This document shows, piece after piece, positions 1 through 11,767 of a stretch of DNA of 64,000 bases. The notes under the pieces were generated by a model that saw nothing but the letters and a program-made list of their open reading frames with translations, was not told where the DNA came from and did not search any database. The DNA comes from Pyronema omphalodes (Eukaryota > Ascomycota > Pezizomycetes > Pezizales > Pyronemataceae), in assembly GCA_024516155.1 (NCBI GenBank), contig JAJJXM010000038.1:186001-250000 (forward strand), given 5' to 3'. Made by a program: the position numbers and the translations under genes. Position 1 is the stretch's first letter. The number at the start of each line of letters is the position of its first letter.

Positions 1-920
1 TGGACGGGCCATCTCGAATGGCGGTTTGACTGGGTTGCCGGCAGAGCGCTGCTGTCGCGGTTGTCTAGCTCAAGTTACGATGTTGCTCGATCTTATCGTG
101 GTAAAATTGGGCGCGTTGGCTGGTATGAGGTGCAAAATGGAATGTCTGTATAAGCGTAAGTCACGGTAAGTGGGGTTGCCAGTGACAGTCGATGAGGTGT
201 ACTAACTGTGTGTGCCAAACGGGCGGACGCGAGAGGAATGGGTGCGAGAGGACGGGGGAGATGAATCGCTCGCCGCTTTCGCTACAACCCTTGCCCAAAA
301 CGCGTTTAACCCTAGCCCTGGGTCAAACGTAATAAAAATGGTATTCCGATGCAGATATGGCATCAGAGACTTAATGTTAAATAAATAAAAGATCTACTAG
401 TTATTATACATACTGGTTAACTACTTTGAAGACCTCAGTGGCGATTTTGGTGTGTTCCTGACGTGGAGAAAGCTATTTCAAAACACGAAGGCACGTGGTC
501 AATCTAAATTCGGTAATATCGAATGAGGCGACCATAGAATTCATTTCTGCGATGATTTCATTCCACTACAATTTTTAACTCCAATAATCTAAGTGTTTTC
601 TATGATATTTAATCTATTTCCTACTGTGCCATTATTAATTTGCTTAATTTTTCAGCGCCCAACCCTGTTTGCCTCCCTGACGGCCGGCCACTGTGCACGC
701 GAAGCTGCATGTTCTAGCCTTCTCTATCAACTGTTACCATTTCAGTCCTACACCAGTGTGCTTAACGTCAAATGTTAGTACTGTATGCAATGGAATTTCA
801 TCAAGAGACATTAAGCGCTTTAGTAACAAACGTAATGAACTAGGAATCACGGAAAACATTGTATATGATTACTATGCAACAAATAGAAACAAAGAAATAA
901 TATCTCGCTCGAAATCCAGC
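1..920. other. Intergenic / window edge
   Basis: I see no supportable gene here. The short open frames lack homology I can recognise and have no splice context. The first 300 bases are GC-richer than the AT-rich stretch that follows (about 320-620). The far end is the 3' flank of the minus-strand esterase. Confidence 0.5.
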
Positions 921-2180
921 CTATCCTCTAAACTTCCAGATAACACCTCCGAAGTTGGCCTCCTCATTAGATTTGGTGTATTCCGACTCCACCTGATCTG
1001 CCTCCGCATACTGAGTGTCAACTTCCGACTTCCCTCCTAACCTTTCAATGTATTCAACTTCCGGATACTGCGCATTCTTCTTATTAATCAACTTCAACTT
1101 ATTCTTCTTTAAAGACCATCCAAAGAAATCCCTAGTGTAAGCACCCAAAAGCTTTCTGGCCCTGTCACCCTTCATAGTTCCGATCAATTCCTCAATCCCC
1201 GGTACCTTTCTAAAACCCAACATATCAACAAGCGTCGGGTAATCGCTAAAAAGGCCATGCTTAGCTCCTTTAATAGTCATCTCCCTATTCCACCCATCCT
1301 GAGCATTCCTCCAGCTCTTCCAAGTTGGATCAACCGTTGAATTATGGTCAGGCGTTCCCATGAGAAGGAAGTTTCCGCTGACATCTGATTTTCCAACCTC
1401 TCCCCAGATGCCGCCGTCCATATTCATTCCTGCTTTGATCCTAGTCCTTCCGATCATAGCTCCAGCGACTGCAGCTCCGCCTAGTGAATGTCCAAAGGCT
1501 CCAATCTTGTCAAGCCGCATCAACCTTGACCGACGGAAATTCTCCAGCTGATCAGCAACAAAGCGAATATCTTTGATCCTGATCTGGAAGAACTTCTCCG
1601 TGACCTCGTCCGTCAAATTCATCGGAACACGAGAATATGCAACAGTTCCATCGCTGAATTCAACTGCAGCAGCGTCATAAGGATGATCGATAGAAAACAC
1701 ACAGTATCCATACGAAGCTAAGTCTTCATACATGGTTGTATAAATGTGTCTCGGGACACCCATACCGGTGGAGAAAATGATGGGATACATGCCCCGGAAC
1801 TTTGGTCCTGGATGTTTTTCGTAGTAAGAGTTGGTCCTGATATCGTTTAAGGTGCCGTTAGGGAGGCCATAGTGAGCACCAAGGAGATCGCCGATGAGGG
1901 GAGAGAGATAGCTCTCAATCTCGCTTCCATATTGAGGCTGGGAAATGGGATAATAGGCTTGGACGACGACTCGGCGGTTTCCAGTGCCGAATTCTTCGGG
2001 GCGGCTGCGGTCGGTGAGGGTAATAGAGGTGGTGCCGATGTATCTTTCGGGACCGGTGGGGCGCGGGATTTGAGTTAAGGGAGGTGGAACAGAACCCGAT
2101 GGCGCAGAAGAGGTCGGGGCACTCAGAATTAGAGGAATGCTGCTTAGAAGAGGAATCAGGACGAAAGTGGGGCGGACCAT
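921..2180 (-). CDS. Secreted PAF-acetylhydrolase-like alpha/beta hydrolase
   Basis: Single-exon gene of 419 aa. The protein starts with a hydrophobic signal-peptide-like segment (residues 4-21, ending near LSAPTSS), so secretion is likely. The fold is that of the platelet-activating-factor acetylhydrolase / lipase family. The nucleophile elbow GHSLGG spans residues 230-235 (Ser232). A likely acid Asp255 lies in NMDGG, and a likely His308 lies in KGAKHGLFSD. This serine, aspartate and histidine order and spacing is that of family members that hydrolyse short acyl esters of phospholipids. The true substrate cannot be read from the sequence. The C-terminal ~60 residues are charged and look lineage-specific. 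The start ATG is directly followed by the signal sequence, which supports it. The gene stands alone, with no clustered partner. The family call is confident; the substrate is not. Confidence 0.88.
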   Translation of the reverse strand: MVRPTFVLIPLLSSIPLILSAPTSSAPSGSVPPPLTQIPRPTGPERYIGTTSITLTDRSRPEEFGTGNRRVVVQAYYPISQPQYGSEIESYLSPLIGDLLGAHYGLPNGTLNDIRTNSYYEKHPGPKFRGMYPIIFSTGMGVPRHIYTTMYEDLASYGYCVFSIDHPYDAAAVEFSDGTVAYSRVPMNLTDEVTEKFFQIRIKDIRFVADQLENFRRSRLMRLDKIGAFGHSLGGAAVAGAMIGRTRIKAGMNMDGGIWGEVGKSDVSGNFLLMGTPDHNSTVDPTWKSWRNAQDGWNREMTIKGAKHGLFSDYPTLVDMLGFRKVPGIEELIGTMKGDRARKLLGAYTRDFFGWSLKKNKLKLINKKNAQYPEVEYIERLGGKSEVDTQYAEADQVESEYTKSNEEANFGGVIWKFRG

Positions 2181-4431
2181 CTTTTCTGTAATGGATGAAA
2201 GTAGAAGTCGGAGTCCTGGAAGACAAGGACACCCTTATATGTTCTTCGAAAGACTCACAGAGATCTAGCGGAAATAATAATCCGATAACGCCTGTAGAGA
2301 AAGTAATCATGGGCTCTGGTCCATGACCGGCCTAGAAACTTTGTTCATTCAGTGTTGAGCATGCCGGTATGGGGTTCACACGTTCTGATGGTTGTACGAA
2401 TTCCCGAGAGGTTACGTCGTTGGCGAACTGTTGGTGGTGCAGAATACTCAGCGGTATGCCTGTCAGATAGGTCTGTACATAGCAGGCCATGGTTATTACA
2501 AAAAGTAATAAGCGATCCATTGGACAGGAATAGAAGCCAAAAAAGCCTTGATGGAATCAGGGAGGCTGTGTAATTTATCCTGCGAATACGGTTTAAAGCA
2601 TGCGAGCACGGTTCGAGAAGAACTTCACAGGAATAATATGGCACCTTAAGTGGTAACCGATTTACCGAAGTATTGAGAACCGTTGTTACTAATTTATTCG
2701 GATGAACTACGGCCCGACAGAGTAGGAGCTAATGCCAAAATCCTCCAAAGTTCGGGCAACACAGCCGTTAACGCAATGAATCGGATTAAAACGGGAACAC
2801 GATGTAAACCCACTTTGAGGCACTAAAACTGATGACAAAAAGGTAGGTACCCAAAATATTGCGTTCGGAGACTGGAGTACGTCTCGGCCATTTCATTTAT
2901 TTTTAGCCTTCAACATCCGTACCCTAAACCCTACACCGAGCCTAGACTTCAAACTGCTGCCACGCTGAACCTTATATGGCTTCATTGAGGGTTTCCATCG
3001 CTGAAGCGTTTTGCAGGTATATGAGTATATCGGTTCCAAAATAGAGCCCAAGAAGGCATCCGTATCGTAGAAAATGAATACCTGAGCTTACTTGTACGCC
3101 ACCCATAGTCCGATGCAACGTTGTCCAGACGAAGTGAGCAATATTCCAGAATCACAAACGAAGTGTTCTCCAGAAGCATGACGGAATATCATCCGGAGAC
3201 TCGGCGGAGTGATCTCTGTTCAACATGCAGGATCCCAGTCCCCACGATTGGCGCCAGCATATGCAATACTGACCCAACCCTATCTTGGTTCTTTTATCCA
3301 GACCTATCTCACCTCTGCAACATCCATACATCAATTCTAAAATCTTACAGCGGACGGCGGAGTGAGACAAAACGCGCAATCTGTGCGTATTTCTTGGCGG
3401 ATTCGTATCAACCTTAGTAACACAGCATTAGCCTGGGGTCAAGGCAGACTGTGGTAAGCGAATTTGATTCCAATTGTTCTGAGCAGTAAGGAAATATGTC
3501 AATTGAAAAGACACATGGTGAGTCTTCGACACTAATTGAGACATTTTAGACGACATGGTTTTAACACTAAGCTTTTGTGCATTTAACGTTTTTGCACCAG
3601 AGCTTATGAGTCTTCAGATCGGGTGTCAATCAATTCCAGATCGACTGGCCTCTGAAATAGCGTTTAAAATAGCCTCTGAAACTCTTCTGAGAGATGCCGA
3701 TACCGTTATCTGAACTCAAAACACCCGCTCACATACACGAAAGTATAAACGGACGACCAATCCCGACCAGGATCTCGATGATGTATGCAAGTTCGATGAG
3801 GCCGGGTCCATATCAATGGATGTTCATAGCCTCGAACACAGTCTCACCATGTCCCTATTTACTACGTGTTCCACATAACATCTTACATTCCGAGTCATAC
3901 ATCCTACGAAACTTGTCTCGGCGTCACAACTATCATTTAAATTATCACTCGCTTATCTCATACGGGCCATTATTTTCAAAGTCTCAAAGTTTTGTATGAG
4001 GATTTCTTGTTCTGAGGCGGTTTTCTTTTTTGGGGTGTAGAAGATTGGCAGGAAGCATCGCTAGGTGGTTTCGATCACGAGGATAGGACTAGGTTTTGTT
4101 TTATCCCTCATGGGCTTCAAAGGCCTCGGTTGGCGTCTAATTAAAATTCAAATTTAAATTCAAATTCTCGAGAGTGTGTACGACAAAGTCCAGTAGTACT
4201 TGACATTCCCCAATTCTGTAATGGGTCGTAGCTTACTTAGAGTAATCGGTCAGACTTCGGTATCTCCATCTCCATCTCCATCTCAGTGTGTACCACTTTC
4301 ACATTCTTTCCTCATGGAACGCCTCACCGTCTACTCAGCTCGGAAATTCTGCTCCATCTCCATACCCCTCCCCTCTCCATCGACAAATTTTGGTCTAAAC
4401 ATATCTCTTTTTTTTCTCTATTCATTTTAAA
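2181..4431. other. Intergenic region with a decayed LINE 3' tail
   Basis: No convincing gene. Several small frames occur on both strands, but they overlap each other and none shows domains or splice structure. Near 4000-4170 there is a relic of a non-LTR retrotransposon 3' end, listed separately. A short CT-rich repeat (tctccatctccatctccatc) lies at about 4259-4282, within the presumed promoter or leader of the next gene. Confidence 0.5.
3995..4168 (+). mobile_element. Relic of non-LTR retrotransposon 3' end
   Basis: The segment matches, with many substitutions, the 3' end of the better-preserved LINE fragment at 29.5-30.8 kb. Shared blocks in the same order are agattgg..., tggtttcgatcacgaggatagga (there tggtttcgaccacaaggacagga), a cttcaaaggcct block, and an AT-rich repetitive tail (aaaattcaaatttaaattc). 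No coding sequence survives, and I could not find a target-site duplication. The orientation is inferred from the tail. Confidence 0.6.
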
Positions 4432-5160
4432 ATGACTGATACAGTATCTTTAGAGCCCGATTATATCAAATTGGCCGACTCTAATGATAATCCTCCATTC
4501 TTATCAACATCTCTAGCAGGATACAAACTCCAACCTTTACCAAAAACCGACACAGAAATCTTCCGGCCCATACCCACGATCTACCAATTCTCACCGGAGT
4601 TCTACGGAGCCTTAGAACTAGCCTACGACAAGCTTGACAACATTCTACTAGCCGTATCCGCAGTCTCCAGGAGTGCCCAAGACCTATGTAACCATCTTCT
4701 GGACTGGATCCCAGACGAAAACCAGAGCTGGAAACTTCTCCCAGGTCTTACTGCCTTATGTAATCTAGAATACAAAATGAAGAGCAGCATTCGGGTAAAT
4801 TTATCCTCGAGGAAAATTCCAGAAGATCCCTACATTCGCATATCCGACGTCTCTGGTTACCTGACCCTAAACCGTCTTTCCTGGGCCGTGGACGTGGTAC
4901 GTTACTTACTAAGAGAAACACCAGAAGAAGAAGATTCAATGACTATGGAATGTTTTGATAGAGCTACAGGTTACTATTATTCAACATCGTCATCGGATAT
5001 TACTTGCGTTACTCATATTCATGATTATTCGTGCCCGGTTTTCTATTATCGGAAAGGTGGAAAGACTTCTGATCTTGTTTGGGCTTTGGAAGAAGCAGTG
5101 GCGGAGTTGGTGGATCATTGGATGCCGCATAATATGGTTCCGACAGATGAAAAATTATAG
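4432..5160 (+). CDS. Hypothetical protein, 242 aa
   Basis: Single open frame with no recognisable family. It starts at an ATG preceded by AT-rich leader (ttttaaaATG) and a CT-rich upstream tract, as is common for fungal promoters. The protein has no signal peptide or membrane segment. It looks globular and acidic, with predicted helices around residues 55-110 and a Tyr/Ser-rich stretch at about 178-200. Codon use and the absence of stops over 729 bp argue that it is real. Conservation is unknown to me, so a lineage-specific or spurious frame is possible. Confidence 0.55.
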   Translation: MTDTVSLEPDYIKLADSNDNPPFLSTSLAGYKLQPLPKTDTEIFRPIPTIYQFSPEFYGALELAYDKLDNILLAVSAVSRSAQDLCNHLLDWIPDENQSWKLLPGLTALCNLEYKMKSSIRVNLSSRKIPEDPYIRISDVSGYLTLNRLSWAVDVVRYLLRETPEEEDSMTMECFDRATGYYYSTSSSDITCVTHIHDYSCPVFYYRKGGKTSDLVWALEEAVAELVDHWMPHNMVPTDEKL

Positions 5161-5692
5161 CTTATGCATTCGGGATCAATAATTAAGTATCAAGTGGTAA
5201 TGATGTAATATTTATTATGAAGTTTTGATATGGAGCTTTTATTATGCGGACTAATATTATACGGTTTTGAGCATCCAGTAATGATTTTATTCAGTGTAGA
5301 TATATATTACGGCAGAAAAGGCGGATTGGATTACTTTAAAAGCCAGTATCAATTAAATATTATTATTACAATAAGTGAACTTCAAATCTTAAAGAATGAG
5401 TGGAGAATTGATGACGATTATTTGATTTATATTTGAAGGGGGCTTTTATGAATGTTCTTTTTTCTCGGTTACAAGATCACATGCTTTATCTTCACGTGCG
5501 GGGTGACGATACAGTATTCATATGTAATAATAATCAATCTCCTTAATCCCGAGACGTTAAACGGTAACTAACCGAAGCAACATATCCTCCAATCCAAAAG
5601 ACATTGATTTCCTTAGATTATGCATAAACAATCCCTCCATGGCATCCTTTCCCCCAACCCTCCCCACCCCCCACCTACCCGCACACCTACCC
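5161..5692. other. Convergent intergenic spacer
   Basis: AT-rich 3' flank shared by the plus-strand hypothetical gene and the minus-strand polymerase gene. Nothing else is supportable here. Confidence 0.5.
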
Positions 5693-7947
5693 TTACTCCG
5701 TACACCTCAACTCCGGCGCCCTCCACATCACTTCCAAAGTCTCCAAAACCCTCCCCTCACACGCCTCCCAAGTCTCACCCGCCAGCCACCCAAGATCCAA
5801 ATTCTCGAGAACAAACCCATCTCTATAAACACCATCTGCCAAAAAATCCACCTCAAAAGCATCCGTACAATACGCGACCAAATGTCTAATCCAAGTTGCA
5901 TCACCAGTATAGTATATCAAAGCCGTTCCCGCCGAAGCCGGGGGAACAAAGAGAATAGTTACCCGACGATATTTTCCAGAGTTTAATTTCCATAGCAGGT
6001 ATGCTTTATCGAGAGATTCGTCTGGATCGTGACTTGGGGATTGGTAGGCGGATACAGGCGGGGAGAAGAGGGGGTTGTTTACGCCTAGGATGTGGAGGGT
6101 TAGGTTAGGGGTTGATTTTAGGGTTTTGAGGATATCCCTCAGAAGCACGGTGTGGTCGAGGTTATTGGTGGTTGGTGTTTGTGGGTAGGAGAGGAGGAGC
6201 TCGACTTCGTTGATGGTGGTTAGGCCCCGGCGGTAGGGACCGACTATTCGGGCTTGGATTTGGGGTACATGCTTTTTGGCTGCGTCGGTGATGATTTTGG
6301 CGATGTCTTTTACTTCCCAGCGAGGAATTGGTGTGTTCAGGTCGTCGTAATGTTGTAGACCCAATTTCGCGACTCTCCCAAGCTTGTCCCAGTACCTTTC
6401 CCTGATTTCATCTAGAGTAAAAATTTGTTGATTTCTTGCAAAATTTGTTCCCCGATCTTCGCTTATTCCTAAGATTTTCCAGAACAATTTCGCGCTGATA
6501 AATGGTAGATCGTTTTCTGATGATCTAACAAGACCAGATTTCCTTTTTGAAGGTTCAGGTGATGATTCATGCCAGCCTTGCCACAAATTTGCGATTCTTT
6601 TGTTGCAAAATGGTAAGCCAAGGATTTCTTCTGCTTTCGAAATTTCGTAGGGATATGCTCGAATTGCGGCAATTACGTCAGCGATGTCGTTAGCATCGCT
6701 GAAACTGCGTCGGAATTTCAGCATTCTCTTGACTTCTGCAAGATCTGAGACGAAGAAATCGTTTTTAGTTTGAGCTGGGGTGGGCCAGCAGCAGGAGTAG
6801 CGATTGTACTATTCCAAATATTAGCATCGTGTAGCTGTATATTAATGATAATACAGCCAAAGTTTGCACAGCGAACTGCGCAGCATGCGAAACCAGAAAG
6901 AAAAAAACGCAACCAAGCAATACAACATACCTGCCAATCCGAGATCCTCTTATTCGCTTCATACACCTTTCCCCCTTTAATCCTTTTCAAGGCATTCCTA
7001 GCATTCACAAATCTTTCGTCCTCCAAAATCTTAGTAATCAATTTCTTCGAAGCCTCCTCATCGTTTAACCTCTTCTTCTCCAACGCTAGCCTTCTTATCG
7101 CTTGTTCCATTTGTTGTTTCCGTTTAGCAGTTTCTATATCTTCCAAAATCTTATTCATACCATTCGATTTCTTCTCATCCGGGGTTTTCTCTTGCTGTGC
7201 CGGTTTTAGTTGCTGCATATCGATATCCTCATCTAAGTCTATAACAACCACACCTCCCTCCTCGGGCTTCGCAGACTCTTTAGGATCCACCTCCATTTTC
7301 TCTCCCGTATCCTTTGACTCTTTTTCAAGCGCTTGGTGTTCCTGAGAGTTCTGCAAACCCAGGTTCGGAAAATCCGGATCCATTTCCACCCTCCCTTCCC
7401 AAAGTGTATATGCCCTCATATTCAGCATACACCCCTTTTCATAACTATCCCAAAACCAGTTCAAACCAACAACTCTAATCCTCTCATAAAACCTCCTATC
7501 ATTCGTTGCTGTTCCACCTTGTCCATCTAACGCCCGTGGTTCCGGCGCGAAAAAGTTCTTCGGTGAAAAAGACTTACTGAGCTGCTTTATACCTAACTTC
7601 CCGAGCTCTTCGGTAAGCTGGGATTTGGAGGTTGTGGCTATGAGAAAGAATCTTGCGTCGTATGGAGAGCTGACTTGTGGAGCTTGGCATCGCTGGAGGT
7701 GGTGGCGGACTTTGTCGGTTTGGGTGGTGCGGATGGATTCTATGGGTTGGTTGTTTGGATCACCTGCGGTAGTTGGAGCAGCTCCATTGGTTCCGTTGGT
7801 TTCTGTAGTTCCGTTGATTTCGGTAGCTTTGGTAGTTCCATTGGTTCCGTTGATTTCGGTAGAAGAAGAAGATGTAGATATCGGGATATAATAAGTCGGA
7901 GAAAGTGAAGATAAATCCACGTAGTTAGGACGATTTGTGAACCTCAT
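5693..7947 (-). CDS. Family X DNA polymerase, catalytic Asp residues lost
   Basis: Modelled as complement(5693..6808, 6931..7947), 710 aa. Donor GTATGT is at 6930. The acceptor is TAG at 6809, after a TGCTAAT branch point; the CAG sites nearer exon 2 break the frame. The first ATG is at 7947. A BRCT-like segment lies at about residues 97-188. A SUMO-interaction-like VVVIDLDED lies at 233-241, followed by a charged helix. The Pol X helix-hairpin-helix region covers about 390-420, and the palm begins with GPYRRG (529-534). In active family members the palm has Asp-x-Asp and a third Asp after an RR pair. Here the aligned residues are E540, E542 and T623 (NEVELLL and RRVTILFVP). The family normally fills gaps in end-joining repair in the nucleus. 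This copy is probably impaired or inactive as a polymerase, and a structural role is inference. Confidence 0.85.
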
Positions 7948-9592
7948 TGATGCAGGATACTCAGGTGAGATGTGTTTGCTGTATTTCCCGTGTGATTTCT
8001 GTGTAGTTATCGATATCGACGAAAACAAAGATCCAAAAAGAACCAAAGCGTGGACTTCGTGGTGTAAACTTGTGCTGAGGCTAGGTGTTTGCTATGCCTT
8101 ACTATGTTTGCTGCTTTTTTTACTGTGATTTACCGGGGAGATAGGTTCTGAACCACAAAGACCCAAAATCTAAGAAGTGAGACGGGTGTATATAGAGCCA
8201 ACAATCTATGACGTCCACTATAGTATTCGGGGTAGCCGGAGTAGATAGTGGAGCTATCAGCTAGTATCGCTATCAGCAAGTCTCGTCGGTATCCAAAGCC
8301 AGAGGTCGGTTTACCCAGATGGAAGCTTGATGCCAGCGCCTGTGTTGAGGGTTGTATGCTGGCGGAAGCTTGAGCTTACAGTCCGCTGAGGTTGTGGTTG
8401 TCGTTGTGGAGGTCGCGAGGTTTTCAGGTTCAGAGCTACTGAGGTTGTGAGGTTGTATCTCGTATTTCGTATCCCGTGGAGTTATATCTCGTATCTCGTA
8501 GCTCCTGGCGATGCAGCTCACAGAGTTATATCTCGTGCAGTCGTATCTCGTAGCTCCTGGTGTCGTATCTCGTGGAGTTGTAGCCCGTTGCTTGTAGCTC
8601 GTATCTCACAGCACAGCTTACCTTACTGATAGCTTAACGGGCTTGGAGCTTAGAGCTTAGAGCTTAGAGCTTATATCGGTTACCGGTCGTAGCTGGGAGG
8701 GTGGGGGGTGGGGGGTGGGGGGTGAGGGGTTGGAAGTTTAGAATCTTAGAATCGACCTGAGAGCGGTTACATAGGGGTTTGAAGGTGAATTGTACCGGCA
8801 GAGAATTATTTCACTGCACCGCACCGCAGCTGTTGAATTATGCAGCTTTTGGAGAATGAGCTATAGGGGAATGAGGGGCGAGTAGTAGAAATGGCATGGA
8901 AAACGGAAGTTTGGGTGTATGAAGGTAGCAAACAACTAGAAAGATGCATTCGCTAAGAAATCTACAGAGGAGGAAAGTGCTGATGTAGATGGTGATGTAG
9001 GTATAAGTACTGTCAAACAGGTACCATTTTTGTTGCGTGATCGTTAATCGATACTGTTCCGTGGTAATTAAATCTTATTCCTTTTTCCTGGGCAGGCAAA
9101 GAGTTTAGGTTAAATTATAACAATCGATTGTCTTGGAGAATTAAATATAAGCTTGTACTATTGGCAAAGTATGGACTAGTGTAGTGTCGCAGTTGCCGAG
9201 TGCGTTGTTGTGAGTTTTAGGTTTCCTGGGCTTCCCCGGATCTTGGCCATTGCGGTCGTACATCCGGTATCTTGGTCTGGTTGGCTTAGGTTGGTTCGGC
9301 TTGGACGTCATATCACCACATCACAATATCACAACATCAAAATATCACCAACTCATAGCTATTCCCGAAAATCAAAACATCACACTCTTCACACACACAG
9401 TTTGCTAACAAGTACAAGGTTATATTTTGAATGCTTTGTAGACTCATCCATCATTATAATTGAACTTGAACCCTACGCCTGCCCCCGCAAAAAGCTAACG
9501 AAAAAATTACAGAAAAGACATTGGTATTGGATTGACATGGACTTTGACAAAGAGAACGACAACTCTTCCTATCTTCGCAATGAATGATACGT
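7948..9592. other. Intergenic, degenerate direct repeats
   Basis: 5' flank of the polymerase gene and 3' flank of histone H4. It contains a degenerate repeat built on gtatctcgt / tagctcctgg (about 8440-8625), a short tandem tagagct run (about 8646-8672) and a G-rich tract of ggggggt units (about 8698-8730). The 9300-9400 stretch has repeated atatcac/acatcaa words. No gene is seen. Confidence 0.55.
8440..8730. repeat. Degenerate short direct repeats and G-rich tract
   Basis: Words such as atctcgtatctcgt, cgtagctcctgg and gtggagtt recur irregularly between 8440 and 8625. They are followed by four copies of agagctt (8646-8672) and by gggtggggggtgggg units at 8698-8730 that could form a G-quadruplex. 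The function is unknown. Confidence 0.6.
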
Positions 9593-10266
<674 letters not shown>

Positions 10267-11767
10267 ATTTGCTGTTGGTTGTTAGTGGGTTGTTGAAGTA
10301 GAAAGGTGCTAGCGGGTTGTAAGTGAGAGAAAAGGAGGGAAGGAAAGAGGAAGGAAAAGGACGGATGGTGGTAATTTATATGTTCTAGGGGGCTGGCTAC
10401 GGATCAGCTACGGCTTTTTTGCGGGTGTTGTGTGTGCTATGCAAGGGCCGAGAATGGACGGCATTGCAACGCTGCCGAACACGAAAAAAGTTGGCCCTCA
10501 AACGCGCTGCTTTTCGGCGCCCTTTTTTGTATGTGGAACTGGGTGTGAGTTCGGACAAGCGAGAAGCTCAGAACCCTGCACCGTGGCCGAGTGAGATGGC
10601 GCCGAAAGGGCTTGGCGGCAACGGGTAGGAAGCAACGGCGGGGGAACGTGAACGGACAGCTGGGACATTCAACTTTGTTTATTAGGATTCATATAAGTTA
10701 ATCCTGCTGAATAATGTAATGAAATTCCTCCAACTTACTTTCCATGGCAAAAGAATCGTCAAATATCAGCTTCTCCACATTGGAAATGCTGATTTTCGCT
10801 TCCGATTTCGAGTATCCGGTCTGGAACACAGCTCGCTCAGCAACAAGCGAATTCCACTACAATCAACTAGAAAGATCTCGGAAGCCGGTCTGGTCAATGT
10901 CATAGAGTCATAGTATTCCCAAAGTTTTTGTTGGCATTGCATGTTCCTCTTCTCGTTGCCGGCCCGAGTGGAGCATGTTAGAGCCGCATAAACAGTATCA
11001 CAAGATCCTCAAGATGCCATGTCGTCCATTTTGGGTATTCGGTTCCTGCTTGCAGAGCTGTCATGCAGGTGTGGTTAAATATCTGGCAGGTATACAGACG
11101 TTTGTATGTAGCTTCCATATATACCATTTGAAACGGAGCATGGAGTTCCAGAAGACGTACCCGGGCACACAATTCAAACAAAAAATAGAGTTTCAAAACA
11201 TGTGCACGATTCACACAAAGAATAAAGTTCCAGAAAATATACGAGTTACAAGCTGTGAACCTCACCTTGAATCGAGCTTCTGGGCTCAATCGCTTATCAT
11301 AAGAATCCAAGGCGGAAAATATTGTCGGGGAACGGGCGGAATATTTCCTGTATGGGTCGCACAACCAAATCCTAAACCCCACACTTCGGGCCGGGGAAAC
11401 ACCTGTCCGCTTGTAACGTGATAGCTCGCGGTAGTTGAAGCTTATCGCCGTCGGGGACTTCCAGTGGAGACGATCTAACTATCCTCGGTCGAGAGACCCT
11501 TTCCTTCGGAAACACCAGCGGGAGAACATCCAGAAAACCTAGCCCACTGACTAGCTTTTGGAAGCTAGGTACCAATTAGTCACAGACTAGTCCTAATACT
11601 GATAAGCGTGGTTGGGATTACAACCAAAATGTTCGAACACCTTTTTTGAGCGCCATCGGGCCCCAGCAACCCTCAACAAGTCCACGCCCCGACTACATAT
11701 TCAAGCCTCACCCGCGTCCGCACGTTCTTTTGTTCTTTGTACTCCATCGGATTCAAGATACCTCAAT
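10267..11767. other. Divergent intergenic region
   Basis: Contains the H4 promoter on one side and the cytochrome b5 reductase promoter on the other. The open frames at about 10.7-11.6 kb have no features that support them as genes. Confidence 0.5.
10375..10380 (-). promoter_or_regulatory. TATA box of histone H4
   Basis: TATAAA on the minus strand, about 110 bp upstream of the H4 start codon. The purine-rich leader (gagaaaaggaggg on the plus strand) lies between them. Position and sequence fit a core promoter; this is not proven. Confidence 0.5.
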
